64,000 nt of DNA from Phyto melanocephala. Taxonomy: Eukaryota > Arthropoda > Insecta > Diptera > Rhinophoridae. Every line of letters begins with the position of its first letter. Positions within the stretch are counted from its first letter, which is position 1. The stretch is from contig OW799236.1 in assembly GCA_941918925.1 (NCBI GenBank), positions 74,676,465-74,740,464 on the forward strand, written 5' to 3'. This document shows positions 1 to 9,792 of the stretch, one piece after another. Made by a program: the position numbers and the translations under genes. The notes below the pieces were generated by a model. It ran no database searches, was not told the DNA's origin, and saw only the letters and a program-made list of their open reading frames with translations.

Positions 1-52
1 CAAAAAAATTTTCTCTTTATTTCTTATCATTGTGTCCTGTCATCTATTTCAG

Positions 53-63
53 ATCCCAATCAA
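53..63 (+). other. possible 11-nt microexon
   Basis: A long pyrimidine-rich tract ending in TTTCAG at 47-52 looks like a good 3' splice site. Eleven bases later there is a strong donor, CAA|GTAAGTAA, at 64. This would define an 11-nt microexon. Its length is not a multiple of three, so it would need compensating phases in neighbouring exons. No coding similarity can be judged at this size. It could equally be chance. Confidence 0.15.
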
Positions 64-122
64 GTAAGTAATAATATAAAAAATATTTAAAATTAATGTG
101 CGGCTGCAATATTGCATTGCAG

Positions 123-184
123 TTAATTACGGGGGATGGAATTTCGGATGTTCACTTTCATGCTATCTAAGAAGAGACTATTTG
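123..184 (+). other. possible short exon
   Basis: The segment lies between a CAG at 120-122 and a consensus donor TTTG|GTAAGTAAG at 185. One frame, entered in phase 2, is open for 20 codons and includes the residues NYGGWNFG and CYLRRDYL. The acceptor has only a weak pyrimidine tract. I do not recognise the peptide. Support rests on the donor and the open frame only. Confidence 0.15.
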
Positions 185-294
185 GTAAGTAAGATAGATT
201 CTTTGCAAGTATTTCTTCAATGACATCGGAACACATCCCCTTATGGCCATAAGGCGGCATTTCGGCAGCTCTGCTCGACCGGTTAATAGCTTAA

Positions 295-405
295 GATGTA
301 GCTTACAAATACTGCCGACTAGGGACTCGATTAAATGAATTAGTCCCGATTAGATCAAAAGGTTTTGAAATTTCTCGCTTGGAAGAAGATAGAAAGATTG
401 CTGAG
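295..405 (+). other. possible coding exon with strong splice donor
   Basis: One frame is open for 37 codons after a TAA at 292-294 and runs into the consensus donor GCTGAG|GTAAGC at 406. The peptide contains KYCRLGTRLNEL, VPIRSKGFEISR and the charged stretch LEEDRKIAE. The segment is less AT-rich than its surroundings. No convincing acceptor is visible upstream, although an AG occurs at 294-295. With the donors at 64 and 185 it may mark the end of a plus-strand gene entering from the left. I do not recognise the family, and an old transposon fragment is the alternative. Confidence 0.25.
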
Positions 406-565
406 GTAAGCAATTATTAATATTATTATCCATTGCCATTGTTGGTAGTTATCAGCGTATGCTATCACAGACCCTCATATTTTAAACGTAAGCTTTTGAG
501 TTTAAATAAATACTAAATATTAATATTCATACATGCATTGTAAGACAAAATTTCTAGAGGCATAG

Positions 566-766
566 GTTAGGAGGTTAGGTAGAACAGGCAGCTGTTGTAC
601 ACAGCTCACTTGGGTCCATTATATTGATCCCTTTGTGATACCTGAATAGAAAAGTAAGAATAGAATAGAAAAGAAGCAGACAAGTCCAGAGTCTCCGGCG
701 GGAATCGAACACGCAACCCCTAAGCTAGCAGAACAGCACACTGCTGACTAGTCCATCGGGGCACCC
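566..766 (-). mobile_element. tRNA-derived SINE with 14-bp target duplication
   Basis: Read on the minus strand, the element starts near 766 with a tRNA-like head. The A box is TGGACTAGTCAGCAG (741-755) and the B box is GTGTTCGATTCCC (700-712), the internal RNA polymerase III promoter of tRNA genes. The body is about 120 bp and the tail is CCTAACC-rich. The copy is flanked by a perfect duplication, TTCTAGAGGCATAG, at 552-565 and 767-780. This is the signature of LINE-driven retroposition. Related copies lie at 40951-41095 and 59957-60060. It is not a functional tRNA gene because the acceptor stem does not close and the body continues. The perfect duplication suggests a fairly recent insertion. 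Confidence 0.85.
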
Positions 767-780
767 TTCTAGAGGCATAG

Positions 781-2372
781 ACTACTGGCTTTTTCTTATA
801 TCTTTAGTAATTTTTTGTCAATATTTATTTTATTTATTTTTTCAACAGATGCATTTTTTCAAAAAAAAAATATAATTTTTTTAAACTACAATAAAGAAGA
901 TGCTTTAAATGGTTTAATTATTCATTTGGAAAAAATATATCGTTTGCATTAATTGTACATTTTCTGTTCTTTAGATATTTTTTTTCTATTCTAAAATGAA
1001 ATTATATTGTGATAATGAGCTCTGGCCGAGGCTGCTCAGTACCATGTGATTTAATAATTTCTAAATTTTTTTTTAATAATACATCTTTTAGTTCAAAGAA
1101 ATAAACACGCAATATAAAAAATAAGAAAGTTATAGGCGGTCAAGTGAGACGATACCCTAAACCAAAACAGAAAAAATATATAAATATTTATGCTGTATTT
1201 GCCAGTAGTCAGCCAAGTCTAAGTGTATTAAAGTAGGTGAATTTCGGCAGTGAGCGCTTAATGGTAGTTGGGACTAATTATTTTTTTAGTTTTTTTAAAG
1301 AGAGTTATAATTCTTAGAGTCGAATTCCGGGAGTGCATTTGAGTAAGCATTTTATCGTATTAAATAACGACTACATCCCTTATGAATGGTGTTAGTGGAC
1401 TTTTACATTATGCAAGTCTTATTTCTAATATTATTTTAGAGTGTGCGAAACAAGAAGTAATTAACTAGAAATCTGTCTCTTTCTCTTGTACACACACTAT
1501 AAGAATCTAAACTTTAAGACTTGCATAATGTGCAATTCAGCTTTTGACTTATGTATACATAAGTATAGTGAACTGCAAAAACTAGATAATGATTTGCTAT
1601 AACTAAACAACATATTTACTATCACATTCCGTCTGTCTCACTTGAGTTATCAGTAATGACTTGATTTAAAATGTGATAAATAAATACTTATTTATTAGGC
1701 ATATGCTTAAATAAATGCACTATTTAATTTTTTATGGTGAAATTTGTTAAAAGTCATTTAAATAATTTTTTTTTGTAATTCTCATTTCGTTTAGAACACT
1801 TAAAGTATAAGTAATAATGTCTTTGACAATGGCAGCGAAATAGTTCATTATTAAAGTAATATTTTATAGAATATTGCTAGGAAAAATAAACTGAATTTTC
1901 GCACTAAAATGATCTGAACTACTTCTAGGAGGTTATATTAACTAAGTACTTATTTATTGCTATAAAAGAAAGTATTTATTTGAGTTTATGTTTATAAGCG
2001 AGCGCCTCAAGAACTTGCTTGAGTAAACTAGCGTAGTAAATACCTGTTTGCTATGACAACGACTAAAACCAAATTTTGGTGCATAGCGTAACGCCACTGT
2101 GTTTTTTTAAACTTAAAACATTAATTTCTGTTTTTAAATTTAGGAAAAATACTGAGTCTGTAATTTGGTGAATATATCTTAGTTATTTTTCTGTTGTTAC
2201 TATCACAAAAAAAAATTGTACGTAGAAGCTTTTAAAATTTAATTAAAATATTAAAAAAAATATAAGTTATTTTGCCTATAATTTTGTCAATTTGTCACCT
2301 CTTGATCTAAAACATTCTACGCATAACCATAGAGGCATATAAACAAAAACAAGAAGAATACCATATGATTAA
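781..2372. other. AT-rich non-coding stretch
   Basis: No coding frame or recognisable element is seen apart from the stem-loop at 1405-1531. Two sequences around CAAGTGAGAC near 1140 and 1635 are inverted relative to each other and might be worn ends of a small element, but no target duplication is evident. Confidence 0.4.
1405..1531. repeat. 127-bp stem-loop with 17-bp perfect arms
   Basis: The arm ACATTATGCAAGTCTTA at 1405-1421 is repeated perfectly in inverted orientation at 1515-1531, with a loop of about 93 bases. It may be the core of a small foldback element or MITE. No target duplication is clear. Confidence 0.5.
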
Positions 2373-2380
2373 GTTTGTAC

Positions 2381-3245
2381 CATAGCTGTTAAGTAATGAT
2401 TACTAATCGTAATAATTAGTAATTAGATTATTATTTTTTTTAAAGTTGAAGTAATGATTACATTAGGTTATTTTCAGATTCGCACGATTACTAATTGATT
2501 ACGATTACATATATCCAAAAATAATCAAGATTAATAAAAATTACGAAAAAGTAATCAAAACAAATATAAAGCCATCAAAAAATAATTCGACTACCTTCAA
2601 GGATAATTTTCGATTATTTTTTTTTTAATTTGACGAAATTATGGCAATACTGTCACAAAAAAATTTTTCTACATGAAATTCTACGACTATTTAATTAGTT
2701 GTTGTTTTTTTAATTTTTTGTTATTATTATTGTTGGCAAAAATATGATTTATTATATGCATTTATTTTTTATAACACGCCCTTAACGTCTTCAGTTCCAG
2801 TTGAACGACTGTTTTCTTTTGCCAGGATCGTCAACAGTCCAAGGCAGCAACCATTGTCTGATTTTTATTTTGAAAAATTAGTTGTAATGAAGGTCAATCG
2901 TAAATATACATATGTAAATTACAAAACTTTTTTTTTGGAAATTTAATGGATTCTGCATGAGGTTTTTTCTCATTATTATTTTTCTCACGTATTTTGCACT
3001 TTTTTGTTGATTTTTCAAAATAAAATGTATATAAAACATGCTGTAAATTCAAATAAAAATAATCAAAAATATTCCTTGAAAGTAGTCAATTATTTTTTGG
3101 ATTACTTTTGATTATTTTTGATTATATTCTCGTAATCCTAAATAATCTTGATTACTTTTAGATTATTTGTTTTCGTAATTAATTCCATTACTTTAAAAAT
3201 GTAATCTAATTGATAACTAATCGTAATCCAAATTTAATAGCTCTG
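2381..3245 (+). mobile_element. hAT-superfamily transposon, decayed
   Basis: The element is bounded by an exact 8-bp duplication, GTTTGTAC, at 2373-2380 and 3246-3253, as in hAT elements. The ends are imperfect inverted repeats, CATAGCTGTTAAGT and CAGAGCTATTAAAT. Both subterminal regions are dense in GATTAC/TAATC words in many orientations, which look like transposase-binding repeats. The middle retains a C-terminal transposase remnant (2773-2946). At 865 bp it is much shorter than an autonomous hAT, so it is an internally deleted, non-autonomous copy. A mariner begins 9 bp beyond its right duplication. Confidence 0.8.
2773..2946 (+). pseudogene. hAT transposase C-terminal dimerisation remnant
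   Basis: One open frame of 57 codons ends at TAA 2944-2946. It encodes the signature of the hAT C-terminal dimerisation region: SSVPVERLFSFAR, then RQQPLSDFYFEKLVVMK. In hAT transposases this block (usually SxVPxER-F-S-A followed by R--L----EKLV-L) forms the dimer interface next to the last catalytic residue. The catalytic RNase H-like core and the zinc-finger BED N-terminus are absent, so the product cannot be an active transposase. The frame has no internal stop, so the sequence was either under constraint until recently or is young. Its place inside the hAT-type ends at 2381-3245 supports the assignment. Confidence 0.75.
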
Positions 3246-3262
3246 GTTTGTACCATCGTGTA

Positions 3263-4047
3263 CCGGGTGGTTTTTATAGAAATATTGAACTTAAAGTTGG
3301 CAAAACTTTTTTTACTGGCGGTCACTTTGTCAGTTGTTAAGTGATTTATGTTAAGTTTGGTTTCTCATTTCAACATGAAAAGACTGACCCCAAAACAACG
3401 CTTCCAAATTTTAAAAATTTATTTTAAAAATCATGGTTCTGTTCGAAATACGTATCGTGCACTTCGTCAGTTTTACGGGCAACAAATCGTTCTTTAATTT
3501 TGTTTGAAGTGATACGTTAATTTGTAGAATTATTGGTCCGTAATTCTTTAAAGCAATGCTGTTCAGAATGTTACAGTCAATGGTGACCACCACAGAACCA
3601 TGATTAGTGGCTTTTTCGTTCACCAGTTGAACAACCATGACGTGCAAAAGCAGTAGTTTCAACAAGACAGCGCAACATGAGACACTGCTCGTGCCATAAT
3701 TGCTTTAGTCAAGAAACAGTTTGATAAACACATAGTTTTACGTTCCGAACCCGTGAATTGGCCTTTTACATCATGCGCCGCTTGAATATTTTCTGTGGAG
3801 AAATGTGAAGTCGCTAGTTTTCGCTGATGAGCCCGAAAGGATTGATCACTTCCTGGAAAGAGTCATTGAAAAGTGGACCTCCAGAGCTATGTCTGAGCCA
3901 GCCGTAGCGGTTATATGCCAGAAATCATATTTAAATCAAAATTCCAAAAGATTATCTTTCGAATAAAGTAAATTTCATGTCAATTTAAAAAGTAATCTTT
4001 GTTTTATTTCATTTCGAAATAATTTACATCTATAAAATAACACCCTT
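3263..4047 (+). mobile_element. mariner-like element with deleted transposase core
   Basis: The ends are GGGTGGTTTTTATA and, inverted, GGGTGTTATTTTAT, each next to a TA dinucleotide as expected for Tc1/mariner. A plus-strand ATG at 3375 opens the start of a mariner transposase (MKRLTPKQRFQIL, then NHGSVRNTYRAL), the N-terminal helix-turn-helix. It hits a stop after about 40 codons. Downstream, from about 3755, the C-terminal part is readable with frame breaks (VNWPFTSC, FLWRNVKSLVFADEPERIDH, RGYMPEIIFK). The middle of the protein, with the catalytic aspartates, is missing. A minus-strand 84-codon frame at 3411-3665 is antisense to the remnant and is not a gene. Confidence 0.8.
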
Positions 4048-6600
4048 TATAACTATAATACATTAGAGAATGCTAGCTTTTGTTGTGGTTATAGCTAAAT
4101 GATAATCTGAATTAAAAAAAAATATCTTCGACGGCAATAAACCCAAAGAGACATATTTTATACATTCTTAACAAACGTTTCAAGAAGTTCCGTATGAGAT
4201 ACAAAATCTGACTTTATTTGGATAAAAAACCAGAAGCATAATGTTTTTTCGCTTATATCTCAGCTCGTACATTACTGATTTTTAATAAAAAAAATTCTCG
4301 AAAGCGTATCTGACAAATTGATATCATATAAGTGTCTGAAGTATACGTGAGGATTTTGAAAAGTTGATTTCTACATACACGCGGACCGACAGATGGACAA
4401 ACGAACTTGGCTAAATCGATTCCTTTATATATAAGGATTCAAAATATATTCACTTCATAGGATCACAAATGAATATTGCAGAAATTACAAACTGAATGAC
4501 AAACTAATATTTACGGATTGAACACAAAGGCAGTCGTGCTCCTTTGCTTATGTCTCAGCAGAGTAATTTATTAAACAATTATTGTTTTAATTTCTAAATT
4601 TTATATACAGAAAAAAATCTAAATTATTATTTATTAAAATAAATTGGTTTGTTTGTAAAAAATGATTTATAAATTCATAATTAATATTTTATTAAATTTT
4701 GAATTAAAATTTTTATTTAAATATTCGAAATTTTACAAACTAAAAATTTTTAAAATAGAACCTAATTGTTTTATAATGAAATTGTATTCATATGTTTATT
4801 TACTTACGAAATTTGTAAAATTTTAAATCATGGAGGGTTCATAAAATTCCCAACAACAAATATAACTTTCTAAAATTTTTTAGACATTTACTAGAGTTCA
4901 CGATTTCATCAACATATTTAATTACCATTAATATGTTAAACCTTGGGGCGCAAAAATGTTCACTGTTATAGATTAAATGTTTTTTTTTTTATTATTTTTT
5001 TCAATTTAATACGCCAAGCATACAGATTTAATTATATTAAGAATTTTGGCACGCGTTTAGTGTGAACTTAATTAAAAACTTAATTATAATTTGGCTTTAG
5101 ACAAAGTGATTTTATACACATTTAAGGTTCTTAATGAGACTTTAAACAAAAGTTCATTTTACTATTTAAAAAACTTAAAAAAAATTACATACATACTTCT
5201 TTAACCCATATTGTTTTTAATTATAAACAAAATTGTTAATAAAGCAAAACAAAAACATTTAAATTAACGCTTGAATGCAAAAGCTTCCCCATTGTGTGTC
5301 AGTTCAGTCAACTAATCAACCCGACTGTCTACTTGGCCAGTTAAGCAAACGATAAACAAATATACAAAAATCAACATTAACCACGACCTACCTCAATGAT
5401 TTTTATAAATCAAAATAAATATTTTATATTTTTTTTTAGCCTTTTAATTCTTTTTACTATTCACTGCTTTTTGTTGACTGCTTCTTTTCTTAAAGCGGTT
5501 TGATATGTGTAAGTGTGTGCTCGGTTATTTTCTTTTGTGTCTTAAAATTTATCATGAGTTTTGTTTTTATAGCAATTTTCTTTAATATGATTTTTGTTTA
5601 CCGGAAAACTTAATACATTTTTTTGTTGTTTTTATCTGCTGAGTGTTTCTCCATTAGGCCTACATTTTCTTAAAGATAATGAAGATTTTTAACGTTATTA
5701 ACGCATGCTGACGTTGAAAATGAAGGCGATGTATCCAACATGTGTGAACAAAAAATCTCAATTTCGTTTAACACCATCATTATCTGCAACTTCTTCTTCT
5801 TTAGCATTAATAACAGTTGAATGAAATTAAAACCAACATCGAATGATGATAAGCAGCATGTGAGCTTTTTCTCTCCCAGATTTGGTTTCTGATGTGTGTG
5901 TGAGACTTTTTTTTTGTTATAATTTTGTCATGACCCACTTTTATGCAAAAAAAAAAAAAAATACTTAAAAAGAAGAAATTTATTTAAATTAATTTTTCAT
6001 TAAAGTTTTTTGTTGTTGTTGATATTCAGGAAATTAATTTTACTTTTCTATGCAAACTTTGCCTTCATTTTGTTTCTAAAACAAACAATCGGTTTTTGTG
6101 CAAAATATTTAATGTGTCATTATCATCGAGTTTTAAAGTTTTCTTTTTACTTTGTCATTCCGTTTGTAACGCATCAAGTTATTCCTAAGAAACTCTATAA
6201 AAATCATATTTTCTAACGAAGAGGTCCAAAGAGAGGGTTCCATTAAGTTATTGGCAGTTATTGGGTAGTTAAACTGAGCTAATTTCTTATGTATATTTAA
6301 TGTAAATATGTAATTAATTTTTTCAAATTCTGGAGCGGTGGCATTGCACTTCCCAGAATAGCGTAGTTACTCCTATGTATTTATTGGTGTGTTTTACTTA
6401 AGTAAGGGGGGAACCCTACAATAAATGTACAAGCTGCTCCAAAATTCGTCATATGATTTAAAAATTTAATAACTTTTTCGTTTACATAAAACTTTTTATT
6501 TTTTTTTTTGTCTCCAAATTATAAAAATAGCACAAGGAATTGAATAATGGAGGGATTCCCCGAATTTTATTATTAAAATCAGCCACAAATTTTTTTTAGC
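4048..6600. other. AT-rich non-coding DNA with one repeat fragment
   Basis: Apart from the DINE-like fragment at 4240-4505, this is AT-rich sequence with short homopolymer runs. A 68-codon frame at 6010-6216 is hydrophobic and of low complexity and looks like a chance frame. No splice-site pairs or promoter could be supported. Confidence 0.4.
4240..4505 (-). mobile_element. DINE-like fragment
   Basis: It matches the 5' half of the local DINE-like repeat in minus orientation: CTTATATCTCAGCT, then GAAAAGTTGATTTC, CACGCGGACCGACAGATGGAC, and the block with TTCATAGGATC and GCAGAAATTACAAACTGAATGAC. The terminal hairpin and the GAAGGGTATA end are not recognisable, so it is a diverged, truncated copy. 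Confidence 0.55.
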
Positions 6601-7145
6601 GCAAAGAGCATTTCGTCGACATTTTTACGTCAGAATTTCGCCTTCTGAAGAAATGTTTCGTTATTTACTTCATCGTCACCATCAACATCACACCGTAACA
6701 AATTGCCTCGAACCAGTAGACAACGTTTAATTGGCACTGTGAAAAATATTGATATGTAAAGCAAATTGCTAATGAAACACCAGAAACATCTGCCAGAAGG
6801 CGTTAAGATCAGCTAGGAGAGTGTTTGGTACGTCACCACGTTTAAAAAAGATTTACTAATAATAATATAATATTTATTTTATTTATTTTTATTTCTTTTT
6901 TTACCGTTAGCCAGAAATGAAATAAATTTTAGTAAAAATTTTGTTATAAGTATAAATGAAGGTTCTAAAATTCAACAGCCATTCAACAATCCCAATTGCA
7001 TCCAATTAAGTGTGCAGTTTGGTGTGACTTTACATCTTACTTCTTTGAAAATTAAACTAGAAGTGTTATAACTGTAAATGAGCAATGGTATCGGTTTATG
7101 ATTGAACACGGAACTAAATGTGGTTTCAACAGGATGGAGCCACTG
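6601..7145 (+). mobile_element. mariner-like element, left part, split by Transib
   Basis: This is the left part of an old mariner interrupted at 7145 by the Transib at 7146-9256. The N-terminal transposase remnant AQRAFRRHFYVRISPSEE is readable from 6601, followed by SARRVFGTSP. After a gap there is HPIKCAVWCDFTS with YFFEN (about 7000-7055) and, at 7118-7145, MWFQQDGATA. The last motif surrounds the second catalytic aspartate of mariner transposases (WFQQDGA-CHTA). Stops and frame shifts are frequent, so it is a pseudogene. The right part resumes at 9262. Confidence 0.75.
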
Positions 7146-9256
7146 CACAGTGGTTTCCCCCATAGGCCAAAAATCAAAAAAGTTATTGCTTTTTTTTAAG
7201 CTTTATTGCACAAAATTTATTGTTAACACTCTAAATTTTATGAATCTAACAAATTTTGTTGTTTTTTTGACGAGATTTATTGTTTGTGTCCGTTGAAAGT
7301 GGAGGTATGTTTATATTACATATATTGTGGTTGCATAGTCATAAAAAAAAACTTAAGTTTATCTAAAAAGTTATTCGCGAAATTGTGACAGAAGTTTCCA
7401 AAAATTCTACAAACATTAAATTTTAACTTATTTTTTTACCAATTAAATAACAAAAGCTGCAAAAATATGAGCCCATAAAAAAACGCTGAAGAATACTTTT
7501 TTGACCTTTTTAAAACACACGTTTTTCAAAAACTTCTTTTTCACGTAGACTTTTAGTGACATGGCCCTCATCTGCCTACATCGCCTTATGCATCAAATTA
7601 TAGGTTTTTTTATCCCTCTTTAAATTAAAAAATATTGTGGCCGCGGGTTTTTGCATATTTTCGCATAGGGGTGTGATTTACATAGCCATCCGACGAAAAA
7701 TAATGAATCGCATTTTGTTATCCAAGCACAGAAAACATTACTGTTACAGAGTCGAGTGCAGAGTTCGATCTACAAGCTCTCCTTGATCATACGGCTAATC
7801 GAATTGTGCAATTGCAAGATCAAGCTCTTGATGAAGCATTAGGCCCAGGAGAAAAACACTTAACACTGATTGGAAAATGGGGATTCGATGGCAGTTCTGG
7901 TCATAGCCAATTTAAGCAGAAGTCGAATAGGCTTATGGATGACAGTTCCCTCTTTGTGACATCTTATGTTCCTCTTCAACTTGTCACGGAAAACAAAACT
8001 ATAATTTGAAAAAAACCCACGCCCGTCATCCACTCGTTATTGCAGGCCGTTGAGGTTTTAATTTAAAAAAGAAACTTCGCAAGTGTGTCAAAATGAGGAA
8101 CGTTATTTTAAATCGAAAAATTTTGCATTTTCTCCCACCGAAATAAATAAAACATAACAAAAATTACATATAAAGCATGACATACAACTGACCATGGTTG
8201 ACGGTAAAGTTTGTAACGCTCTAACGGAAACTTCTTCTGCAAAATGTCACATATGTGCTGTCTTACCTACAGAAATGAATGACATTGAAAAATGCCTCGA
8301 GAAGAAAGTAGATGAAGCTCGTTACGAATTCGGACTGTCACCATTACATGCCAACATACGATTTTTTGAGTACTTCATTCACTTATCGTACAAATTAGAG
8401 CTAAAAAAATGGAAGATCAGTAAGAAAGAAAAGTCATGTGTTTTGAAGAGAAAACAATTTATTCAACAATGATTTCGGGCAGAAATGGGACTTTTGGTAG
8501 ATAGGCCAAAAGCTGGTGGTTGCAGAAATTGGAATGGTGGCAACATAGCGCGGAGATTTTTTCAAAATGTAAACCTTTCATCAAAAATAACAGGCGATAA
8601 GGATATTTTGCAAAGATGTGCCACATTTCTCCAAACTATAAATTCCGGATTTCAAATTGATGCCGAAAAGTTTGAGGAATATGCTGTAGAGACAGCAGGA
8701 AAACTTGTGAAGGAGTATCCCTGGTACTACCTCCCTCCATCGGTACACAAAATTTTTATCCATGGAGCTGAGGTAATCAATCATGCATTAGTGTCAATAG
8801 GTGAATTATCGGAGGAAGCAACTAAAGCGAAAAATAAGGATATAAAACAGTTTAGATTGCAACATACACGAAAAATGTCGTGCATAGCTACAAATACAGA
8901 TCTTTTAAATCGCCTCTTTTTAAGTTCAGATCCATTTATTTCTGGAGCCAGAAACTTACCAACAAAAAAAAGAAGTAGTTTAAGTCAAGGATTTTTAAAT
9001 TTGCCTAATATTTGATATACATATATTACTACTATTTTACTTTATTACCTTATATTACTTAATAATACTCTATATTGCATTATTTAACTTTGCTTAACTT
9101 TTTAATTTAGTTTTTTTCAGTGTTACTGTGGCTACAGTTGTTAATATTTTTTCCTAAAAATTTGCCAACTTTAGGTTCTTTGGGCATGAAATGAGCTTTT
9201 TTAGTTTTGGAGATATTAATTTTTGATCGCTTTTCTATATAAGGAAAACCACTGTG
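7146..9256 (+). mobile_element. Transib (RAG1-related) DNA transposon, non-autonomous
   Basis: A 2111-bp element lies between exact 5-bp duplications, CACTG, at 7141-7145 and 9257-9261. Five-base duplications are the Transib hallmark. The two ends are inverted repeats, CACAGTGGTTTCCC and CACAGTGGTTTTCC. The first seven bases, CACAGTG, equal the consensus heptamer of V(D)J recombination signals. An A-rich word (TCAAAAA) follows at element positions 29-35 on the left and 32-37 on the right. The interior holds a degenerate RAG1-like transposase (7743-9015). The host sequence on either side joins into one mariner frame (DGAT...TARDIMS), which confirms the boundaries. The 5' part of the transposase gene is missing, so the copy is not autonomous. 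Confidence 0.9.
7743..9015 (+). pseudogene. Transib transposase pseudogene (RAG1-like core)
   Basis: Two overlapping frames cover a Transib transposase core. The first (to 8009) contains SSAEFDLQALLDHTANRI, LTLIGKWGFDGSSGHSQFKQ and LFVTSYVPLQLV. After one frameshift in the A-run near 8008-8015, the second frame is continuous from 8014 to the stop at 9013-9015. It is broken only by stops at 8059, 8155 and 8470. Motifs include NPRPSSTRYCRPLRF, MVDGKVCNALTETSS with a CHIC cysteine pair, GLSPLHANIRFFE, GNIARRFF and LPPSVHKIFIHGAEVI, and near the end IGELSEEATKAKNKD and LFLSSDPFISGARN. By position these carry the likely DDE triad: D in FDGSSG (7887-7889), D in VDGKVCN (8200-8202) and E in LSEEA. 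The N-terminal part expected in full-length proteins is lost. Confidence 0.85.
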
Positions 9257-9261
9257 CACTG

Positions 9262-9509
9262 CCCACACTGCCCGAGATATAATGTCGTTTTAAAGAAAAA
9301 TTTGTTGAGATCAAATAAATCCAAGAAATTTGGAAGCGTGTTTGCCAGATTTTTCGGCACCTGACTATTTTCTTTAAGGTTATTTTATGGAGCGAGTATG
9401 TGTGAACAAAACTTGAGCTCAAAGCCAACATTGTTATAGAAGTTTGACAGCAACAGCGACATATTTTAAAAGATGTTATGGAGAGTGTTCTAAAACGAGC
9501 CAACAGTTA
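9262..9509 (+). mobile_element. mariner-like element, right part after Transib
   Basis: Continuation of the mariner at 6601-7145. The sequence reads TARDIMSF, then with breaks LEACLPDFSAPDYFL-GYFMERVCEQN, matching the region around the third catalytic position and the FFLWGY block of mariner transposases. It ends with a degraded C-terminus around KMLWRVF. The Helitron-like segment starts directly after it near 9510. Confidence 0.65.
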
Positions 9510-9792
9510 TTGAGCTGTCATGACTATATAATTTGGTGATTAGAAAAGTGGGCAGGGCCACGCCCGTAAAAAAAAGTTATAAATTAAGGGTACTTGCACT
9601 GGACCGATCTTGTGAAACTTTGCACACATATTGAGTTGTTATGACTATACAATATCTTGACTAGAAAAGTGGGCAGTGTCACGCCCATAAAAAAATGATA
9701 ACTTTCAGCTACTTGAACTTGATATTAAATTTAAATTCAGAATGCATTTTTATTCATTAAGGGACGTAGCAACGCGCACCTGGCTTTTCTAG
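9510..9792 (+). mobile_element. Helitron-like fragment with ~120-bp internal repeats
   Basis: Two tandem units contain GAGCTGTCATGACTATATAA, GAAAAGTGGGCAG, CACGCCC and CTTTGCACACATATTGAG. The end is GTAGCAACGCGCACCTGG then CTAG at 9789-9792, followed by T, which fits a Helitron 3' end (CTRR|T). The same repeat occurs with more units at 23897-24495. The 5' end is missing here, so it is a 3' fragment. No coding capacity. Confidence 0.6.

Noticed and set aside
566..766. Possible tRNA gene on the minus strand (good A and B boxes)
   Set aside because: The acceptor stem does not close, the unit continues past 76 nt, and it has a 14-bp target duplication and sister copies; it is a SINE.
8194..9015. 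Two plus-strand frames (92 and 176 codons) that look like host genes
   Set aside because: They lie in one frame separated by a stop, share Transib transposase motifs and sit inside Transib ends with a target duplication.
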